A DNA stretch of 64,000 nt from Pseudonocardia alaniniphila (GTDB lineage Bacteria > Actinomycetota > Actinomycetes > Mycobacteriales > Pseudonocardiaceae), in the NCBI RefSeq assembly GCF_022524485.1, contig NZ_JAKXMK010000012.1, positions 62,001 through 126,000 of the forward strand. The letters run 5' to 3'. The translations under genes and the position numbers were made by a program. The stretch's first letter is position 1. The number at the start of each line of letters is the position of its first letter. A model generated the notes under the pieces. It ran no database searches and had not been told where the DNA came from. It saw only the letters and a program-made list of their open reading frames with translations. Shown here one piece after another: positions 56,499-64,000 of the stretch.

Positions 56499-56531
56499 CG
56501 CGTGAGCGGCCCTTCCACGTGTGTCGCCCGA

Positions 56532-57212
56532 TCACGGGCCGGGGTTGTCAGCCCGCCGTGCGGCAGCCAGGACGGCGAGCACCTGGGCGTCGGGGGTCTG
56601 GCCGAAGTCCCGGTACCAGCAGCTCACGGCCACCAGCACGGCCGGTGCCACGAGGGCCACGACGTCGTCGGCGGCACCTTCCGCTCGTATGAGGTCCGCT
56701 GTGCCCGCCCGGCCCACCGGCACGGCCAGCACCACGTAGCGCGGGCTGTCCTCACGGAGCCGGCGCAGCGCGGCGCGGGCGGTCACCCCGGTGGCGAGCC
56801 CATCGTCGACGAGCACCACGTCCCGGTCCGCGACGGGCACCGCCGCAGCCACCTCCCGGTACCGCCGCAGCTGCCGGCCCGCCTCCTCCTTCTCCCGTGC
56901 AACGGCGTCGGCCAGATCCGCGGCGGCCACGTGCGCACGGCGGAGCGAGGCAGGGTCCCAGTTGACCGGGCCGTCAGCGGTCACTGCACCGAGCCCCCAC
57001 TCGGGCTGGGTGGGTGCGCCGATCTTGCGTGCCACGGCCACGTCGAGCGGAGCGTCGAGAGCCGTGGCCACGCCGGCCGCCACCGGCACCCCGCCCCTGG
57101 CCAGGCCCAGCACCACGGGGTCGCACCACTTCCGTGCGCGCAGGTCGGCGCCGAGCCGGGTGCCCGCCTCGGCGCGGTCGGCGAACGCGGCTCGCCGCCT
57201 GCGCATCCTCAT
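56532..57212 (-). CDS. Phosphoribosyltransferase-domain protein
   Basis: 226 residues. The PRPP motif is VVLVDDGLATGVTARAAL, and an early GLARGGVPVAAGVA loop matches the COG1926 group of unassigned type I phosphoribosyltransferases. KIGAPTQPEWGLGAV is typical of that group. Its substrate is not known; in other genomes it often occurs alone or beside stress proteins. Convergent with rplL. Confidence 0.85.
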   Translation of the reverse strand: MRMRRRRAAFADRAEAGTRLGADLRARKWCDPVVLGLARGGVPVAAGVATALDAPLDVAVARKIGAPTQPEWGLGAVTADGPVNWDPASLRRAHVAAADLADAVAREKEEAGRQLRRYREVAAAVPVADRDVVLVDDGLATGVTARAALRRLREDSPRYVVLAVPVGRAGTADLIRAEGAADDVVALVAPAVLVAVSCWYRDFGQTPDAQVLAVLAAARRADNPGP

Positions 57213-57394
57213 GCGCCCCGGGTACCCGTCGGCACCGCGACATCGACATGTGTCGCTGCTGCGACGGGCTCCCGTTCCGCGGGACCTACGGCAGGTCGCG
57301 CACCACGGGCTTGTTTCTGGTTGTGGACGCCGTGATTATCGGGAGAGGGCCTCGACGCAAACGTTCTGCGGCCCTGGACGGGGGGAGAGCGCAG

Positions 57395-58828
57395 ATGGCC
57401 TGGATGCACGCGCGGCGCGGCGAGGGTCCGCAGCTGCGCTCGCCCGCCCCGGGCATGTCGTTGCCGAGGTCGGCGAACGGTCCGGAGAAGATCTTGGCCT
57501 TGCAGCGGCTCGCGGGAAATCTCGCCGTCACGCAGATCCTCCACCGCGAGGCCAGCGAGGAAGACGGGGTCGCGCCCGTCCAGCGCTCAGGCGACGATGA
57601 CCGGTTCGTCGACAACGATCTCGCAGCCGACTACCGAGTATGGAGCGCCTGGGCAGCGGGGACCGAAGGGCCGAGCGCTGCAACGGCCGGGGCCGCCGGG
57701 CCCAGCGCTGGAACTGCGGCGGCGCCTCCTCGCCCATGGGGCGCCATGGCCGACGCCGCTTCGGCAGGTCGTGCCGGCTACATGAGCGTGGGCGAAGCCC
57801 GGCGACTTTTCGACGGGGTCAAGGACCGCGAGTTCCTCAGCACGAAGGGGTGGATGGAGGAAATCCCTTACGACCAGGCCGAACTGTACTGCGCGGACAG
57901 GGCGAGTCACATCGCTCTGCAACTCACGTCGGTCGGTGTGGCGTGCAAGAGGATCTTCGTCGTGAAGTCCCTGGCCGACGGTGCCCCGGGATTGTGGGTC
58001 AACTCGACGACGGCACGGGGCGCCCGGCCCGGACGGCCGGTCAAGCTCCCGTGGGATTACCACGTGGCCGTCGCCGTCGACGTGCAGGACGATGCAGGCA
58101 AGCCCGCGGAGATGATCTTCGACCCGGCGGTTGATCCCGCGGGCCCGATCTTCCTGAATCAGTGGTTACAGGCAGTGCACGCCGACACGGAAGCTCCCCA
58201 TATGAACCGGATCGGGGAGAGCCACGATGAGGCGACGGAGAGGCTCCAGCAGCTTCACGCGGAGGATCCGAGCAGGCCGGTGAACGGGCTCGGCTTTCCT
58301 CTCGGCTCCACCTGGGTTCTTGCCACGGAGCCGGGGGCCGTGAACATCCCGAAGATCGACAAATCGGGAAACCCCCAGTCCTATCCGTTGTCGATGGACG
58401 GGATGTCCTCGGACTTCCGCAACTGGCGCGAGGAGCTCGAGGGGCAGGTGGAGAACTCGCACATGGCGCGCGAGGAGAGGGAACAGTGGGAGCGGGAGCG
58501 AGCGTCCCAGTGGTATCGACGCCTCCTGCCCGGTGGTACCGCGTCGGGGTCGGACGGGCCCGCGGGGCTCGCTTCGAGCGTCGCCCCCGGGGGCGGGACG
58601 CCGGGTGGCCCCCCGTCCCTCCGCTGGCCACCGAACAGCGCCCTTGCGCTGCGCCGGCCGCCGAACGACGTGCTCGTTCCGAACCAGCGCCCTCAAGGCC
58701 CCGGTCCTGCCGCGGGTTCCGAGCGCAATGTCTACGAGATGGAGTGGCGGGGCGAGCAGCAGCCTGCTCCCGGTCGCACCACGCGGCGAGGCACATGGCT
58801 TCGCCGGTGGCGGCGGGGCCTGCCGTGA
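57395..58828 (+). CDS. Candidate protein-glutamine deamidase toxin (PGase fold)
   Basis: 477 residues. Residues 35-49 read ALQRLAGNLAVTQIL, the LQRxxGNxAV motif seen at the N-terminus of many actinobacterial contractile-injection (eCIS) cargoes. A linker (50-130) leads to a domain (131-265) with Cys166 in ELYCADRASH, His223 in WDYHVAVAV and Asp243 in IFDPAVDPAGPI. These align with the Cys-His-Asp triad of bacterial protein-glutaminase; the His-Asp spacing of 20 is the same. The rest is proline-rich, with a basic C-terminus. ATG 57395 has GGGGGAGAG upstream. No immunity gene, eCIS or signal peptide is visible. Domain match is by memory of the family. Confidence 0.7.
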   Translation: MAWMHARRGEGPQLRSPAPGMSLPRSANGPEKILALQRLAGNLAVTQILHREASEEDGVAPVQRSGDDDRFVDNDLAADYRVWSAWAAGTEGPSAATAGAAGPSAGTAAAPPRPWGAMADAASAGRAGYMSVGEARRLFDGVKDREFLSTKGWMEEIPYDQAELYCADRASHIALQLTSVGVACKRIFVVKSLADGAPGLWVNSTTARGARPGRPVKLPWDYHVAVAVDVQDDAGKPAEMIFDPAVDPAGPIFLNQWLQAVHADTEAPHMNRIGESHDEATERLQQLHAEDPSRPVNGLGFPLGSTWVLATEPGAVNIPKIDKSGNPQSYPLSMDGMSSDFRNWREELEGQVENSHMAREEREQWERERASQWYRRLLPGGTASGSDGPAGLASSVAPGGGTPGGPPSLRWPPNSALALRRPPNDVLVPNQRPQGPGPAAGSERNVYEMEWRGEQQPAPGRTTRRGTWLRRWRRGLP

Positions 58829-58889
58829 TGCGTGATGGTCGGCGGCCCCGCCAGGGAGATCAGGCGGGCTGCCGGCGGGGTGCCGCGTC

Positions 58890-60551
58890 TCAGGTCTGCT
58901 CGCGCGTGCGCAGCTCCCGGCGCAGGAGCTTGCCCGTCACCGTCTTCGGAATCTCGTCCAGGAACTCGACCTGCCGGGGGTACTTGTAGGCCGCCATCCG
59001 TTCCTTCGCGAACGCGATGAGCTCCTCAGCGGTCACCGACCGGCCCGGCCGCAGGCTGACGAACGCCTTGACCGTCTCGCCCCGGTACTCGTCCGGGACG
59101 CCCACCACCGCGGCCTCCCGCACCGCCTCGTGCTCGTAGAGCACGTCCTCGACCTCGCGCGGCCATACCTTGTAGCCGCCCGCGTTGATCTGGTCCTTCT
59201 TACGGTCGACGATGTAGAACCAGCCACGGTCGTCCATATAACCGACGTCGCCTGTGTGCAGGGCGCCCTTCGGGATGGCGGAAGCGGTCTCGTCGGGCTT
59301 GTTCCAGTAACCCGCGACGACCTGCGGCCCCGTCGTGACGATCTCGCCGATCTCCCCGGGCGGGAGGTCCTCGCCGTCGTCGCCGACGATGCGCACCACT
59401 GTGTTGTAGATGGGCACGCCGACCGACAGCGCACCCGACGCCTTGTCCACCGGGGCCTCGACGCCTTCCGGCACGCCGTGCGACGGGGACGTGGTCTCCG
59501 TGAGCCCGTAGATGTTGTGGATGTACTGCCCGAAGGCCGCGGAGAACGCCGTGACGGTCGACGGCGGGATGGGTGCCCCGCCCGACCAGATCTTCGTCAG
59601 CGACGCCAGCGCGTCGCGGTCCGCGTTCGGGGCGTTCATCAGGGCGATGAACACCGTGATGGACCCGACCGTGAACGTCGGGCGCTCGTCGCGGATGGTC
59701 TCGATCGCCAGCGAGGGCTCGAAGCGGCAGAACAGCACCAGCGGCGCCCCGAGCAGCAGCGAGAGCGTGACGTGGGCGATGAGGCCGGTGATGTGGAAGA
59801 GCGGTGCCACGCCCAGCACGACGTCGTCCTGCCCGAGGCCGCACCACTGCCGGTAGGCGTGGCTGTTGAACACCACGTTCCCGTGGGTGTTCATCGCGCC
59901 CTTCGGCGGGCCCGTGGTGCCGGAGGTATAGGTCAGGAACGCGGTGTCGTCGGGGGAGAAGGACACCGACGGGGGCCGCTGCCCGCGGAACCGGTCGATC
60001 AGCCCCGCCATGTCGACGGTGCCGGGCAGCTCCATCCGCTCGATCCCGCCGAGGATCCGGGCATCGTCGCGGGCCTGGTACTCCAGCTCCGACGTGGTGA
60101 TCACCGTGGCCACGTCGGTGCGATCCACCACCGCGGCCGCGACGTCGCGGTACAGGCCCTCCAGGCACACCAGCACCGTGGAGCCCGAGTCGCGCAGCAG
60201 CAGGTCCAGCTCACGTGCCCGGTTCATCGGGTTGACGGAGACGGCGATGCCACCCGCCTTCCAGGTGCCCACCATCGCGATGACGAACTGCGGCACGTTC
60301 TGCAGGTACAGCGCTACCCGGTCGCCTGCGGAGAACCCGGAGTCGAGCAGGCCCACCGCGAACGCGTCGGAGAGCTCGTCGAGCTCGCGCAGGGTGATCC
60401 GGCCGTCGAAGTAGCGGATGATGTCGCCGTCGGGGTTGCGCCCCACCGCCTCCCGGAACATCGCCAGTGCGTCGGTGAACTCGGGCTCGATGTCGTGCGG
60501 CTGCCCGTCGGCGTAGAGCGGGAGCCACGGCCTCTCGTCGTAAGTGGCCAT
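58890..60551 (-). CDS. AMP-forming acyl-CoA ligase
   Basis: 553 residues, ANL superfamily. P-loop YTSGTTGPPKGAMNTHGN, then IYGLTETTS, the hinge GALHTGDVGYMDDRGW and IVDRKKDQINAGGYKVWP, and the catalytic lysine in KTVTGKLLRREL. Activates a fatty or aryl acid. Lies one base after the cyclase gene, so both are co-transcribed and may act on the same compound. Confidence 0.92.
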   Translation of the reverse strand: MATYDERPWLPLYADGQPHDIEPEFTDALAMFREAVGRNPDGDIIRYFDGRITLRELDELSDAFAVGLLDSGFSAGDRVALYLQNVPQFVIAMVGTWKAGGIAVSVNPMNRARELDLLLRDSGSTVLVCLEGLYRDVAAAVVDRTDVATVITTSELEYQARDDARILGGIERMELPGTVDMAGLIDRFRGQRPPSVSFSPDDTAFLTYTSGTTGPPKGAMNTHGNVVFNSHAYRQWCGLGQDDVVLGVAPLFHITGLIAHVTLSLLLGAPLVLFCRFEPSLAIETIRDERPTFTVGSITVFIALMNAPNADRDALASLTKIWSGGAPIPPSTVTAFSAAFGQYIHNIYGLTETTSPSHGVPEGVEAPVDKASGALSVGVPIYNTVVRIVGDDGEDLPPGEIGEIVTTGPQVVAGYWNKPDETASAIPKGALHTGDVGYMDDRGWFYIVDRKKDQINAGGYKVWPREVEDVLYEHEAVREAAVVGVPDEYRGETVKAFVSLRPGRSVTAEELIAFAKERMAAYKYPRQVEFLDEIPKTVTGKLLRRELRTREQT

Positions 60552-60552
60552 G

Positions 60553-61521
60553 TCAGCGGATCGCCACCGGGTTCACCGGGGCGCCGGTGCCGTTGACGAT
60601 CTTCAGCGGAGCAGCCACGTAGAAGAAGCTCCAGCGGCCGTCGGCGGCGCAGGCATCGGCCAGGTCGTCGAGCCAGGCGATCTCGGTGAGCGCGACGCCG
60701 AGGTTGCGCATCAGCGCGCAGTGCAGCGGCAGCGCGATGCCCGAGCCCGGCTCGTAGGTCACCTCGTTCGCGATGGTGTCGGTGACGAGATTGGGGATCT
60801 CGCGGTCCTTGAACCAGTCCACAAGTTCACGCGAGTAGGTGAGACCCGGCTCGTTGAAGCCGTCGTAGAACCGCTCCTTGTCGTTGAGCTCGTACCAGTA
60901 CTTCATGAAGCCGGTACGGACACAGAGCACGTCGTGCGGCTCGATGGTGACGCCCTGGGCCTTGGCCGCGGCCTCCAGGTCGTCGTGGTCGAACGTCTCG
61001 CCCTTGTCCAGCCAGTCCTTGCCGCGGTGGCGCGCCATGTCGACCAGCACCCCGCGCCCCACCACGCCCTTCTCCGCGATCGGCAGCACGGAGGCCTTGT
61101 CCATCGCACCCACGGTGGATCGGGCGTCGTAGCCGTTCCAGAGCTTGCCGTCGTACCAGACGTGCCCCAGCGCGTCGTACTGCGTGGAGCCCTGCAGGAA
61201 GATCTGGGCCGTGTCGTCGGCGTAGTGCAGGCCGCCGGGGAACTGGGGGGCGCCGTCGCCGTCCCACGTGCTCTCGTCCATGACGTTCTGCCGCTTGATG
61301 CTCTCCCGCCCCGGCCACAGCGGGTCGCCCGGGCTCTCGGTGCGGCCCATGTGGATCTGCAGGGTGAAGACCTCGCCCGTGCGCACCTGCTGCACGCCGC
61401 GGAGCACCTCGCCCGCGTCGAGGTAGTTGAGGGACCCCAACTCGTCGGCCGGGCCCCATCGGCCCCAGTTCGACGGGGCATCGGCACCCAGCAGATCAGC
61501 CATCGAGGGGGTGTCGGACAT
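60553..61521 (-). CDS. Cyclase family protein (metal-dependent hydrolase)
   Basis: 322 residues of the kynurenine-formamidase-like cyclase family (PF04199). The metal motif reads STQYDALGHVWYDGK rather than HxGTHxDxPxH, as in a known subgroup of longer cyclases. WGRWGPADELGSLNYL at the start and EIPNLVTDTIANE late are also typical of it. Likely hydrolyses an amide or lactone. ATG 61521. First gene of the operon with the acyl-CoA ligase. Confidence 0.85.
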   Translation of the reverse strand: MSDTPSMADLLGADAPSNWGRWGPADELGSLNYLDAGEVLRGVQQVRTGEVFTLQIHMGRTESPGDPLWPGRESIKRQNVMDESTWDGDGAPQFPGGLHYADDTAQIFLQGSTQYDALGHVWYDGKLWNGYDARSTVGAMDKASVLPIAEKGVVGRGVLVDMARHRGKDWLDKGETFDHDDLEAAAKAQGVTIEPHDVLCVRTGFMKYWYELNDKERFYDGFNEPGLTYSRELVDWFKDREIPNLVTDTIANEVTYEPGSGIALPLHCALMRNLGVALTEIAWLDDLADACAADGRWSFFYVAAPLKIVNGTGAPVNPVAIR

Positions 61522-61865
61522 CGTTGTCTCCTCACCGGGGGGTGACCCCGTCGGCCGGCGACGCCGGCCCTCGCCGTCGTCCAGGACGCGAACCTGATCG
61601 TGGGTCGAGCCTCTGGCGGGCGCAGCGGTGTGTCAAGGACCACCCGACCGGGTGGAGGGGCCCACGTCCGGGTGCGGGCGGCAGACGTGCCAGACTTGGT
61701 CGACGGACGGTCGGTTCAGCGGCCTCCGAGGCGCCCCGCGGCCACGACGTGCGACGTCTTCGCCGGTCATCCCGCGAAAAGGACCATTTACCGCCGCGTA
61801 GAGTCTTGACGCCGTGCGCCGGTCAGGTCACTCTTAGGTCTCGATGGTTGTCTCGGTGACCTGTC

Positions 61866-61894
61866 TCGACAGCCGCTGCGTTTGCAGCTAGACT
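61866..61894 (+). promoter_or_regulatory. rpoB promoter
   Basis: The 617 bases from 61522 to 62138 have no gene. TCGACA (61866-61871), a 17-base gap and TAGACT (61889-61894) make a near-consensus sigma-70 promoter 244 bases before rpoB. TTGACG at 61806 may be a second -35. The leader between is long and GC-rich; I see no clear riboswitch in it. Confidence 0.6.
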
Positions 61895-62138
61895 GCCTCT
61901 TTGCGCTGCCCTCGTCCAGCCTCGCGTGCGCTCAGATGGAGTTCCCCCACCGGGAGTCCGCCCCAAGTGCTCGCGCGCGTCTGGTCGGGGGCTGCGCATG
62001 ACAACAGACGGCGTGCCCCGGATCCCGCATCCGCGAGCCCGATCGCCCCGGACCTCCCGCCCGGGTCGGACGAGCAGACGGTAGCGCGCGGGAGCCGGTG
62101 CCCGCCAGACGAGAGCGCAGTTCTCGGAAGGACGCATC

Positions 62139-64000
<1,862 letters not shown>

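Noticed and set aside
53591..56518. A 975-codon open frame on the minus strand
   Set aside because: It runs antisense across the Mas genes, rplJ and rplL, has low-complexity sequence and no recognisable domain.

Overview
The window is high-GC, densely packed actinobacterial chromosome. Gene content points to a mycolata-like relative in the Pseudonocardiaceae, and Pseudonocardia is my best guess by inference. The supporting features are a complete mce lipid-import operon, hadA/hadB hot-dog dehydratases after rpmG, a tRNA-Trp before secE-nusG, an R2lox oxidase close to its mycobacterial counterpart, a secreted chorismate mutase of the mycobacterial type, zinc-free ribosomal proteins with Mrf, and a TTG-started rpoB. 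The backbone is the conserved chromosomal segment tRNA-Thr/tRNA-Met - rpmG - hadAB - tRNA-Trp - secE - nusG - rplK - rplA ... rplJ - rplL ... rpoB, with accessory blocks between the ribosomal and polymerase genes.

Layout. 1-26.7 kb is mixed accessory and metabolic sequence. It holds a methyltransferase tail, trpD behind a Trp-rich leader peptide, two fluoride channels, a TetR regulator beside a decayed short-chain dehydrogenase, an XRE-cupin regulator facing a flavoprotein, a Nudix hydrolase, and a class F sortase with a probable surface substrate. It continues with an ArsR-MFS pair under a 26-bp palindrome, a FAD dehydrogenase, a patatin, a beta-lactamase-fold hydrolase, TenA, a FadD-P450 pair and a very large LuxR-type (LAL) regulator. 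25.3-27.8 kb holds two divergent units of zinc-independent ribosomal proteins (L32 with Mrf; L33, L18-family S18, L28, S14) around a probable Zur site. 27.8-33.9 kb is the tRNA/translation block.

33.9-34.7 kb is an 800-bp gene-free stretch built of repeated palindromic units. 34.7-43.3 kb carries a CaiB/BaiF racemase, a MocR regulator, an SCP2 protein, secreted chorismate mutase, a divergent two-component system, an NDMA-type alcohol dehydrogenase and R2lox. 43.5-55 kb is one co-directional mce operon (mceG, yrbEAB, mceABCDEF, two Mce-associated proteins). 55-56.5 kb is rplJ-rplL with an L10 leader and a perfect terminator. Then come a phosphoribosyltransferase, a candidate protein-glutamine deamidase toxin, a FadD-cyclase pair and the first two thirds or less of rpoB.

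How the genes fit together: a lipid/sterol theme recurs (Mce importer, three acyl-CoA or racemase-type activating enzymes, P450, SCP2, HadAB, FAD dehydrogenase) around the translation machinery. The items I consider most worth following are the Trp leader of trpD, the 39-bp repeat family downstream of rplA, the deamidase with a contractile-injection-type N-terminal motif, and the sortase pair with an apparently non-LPXTG substrate.
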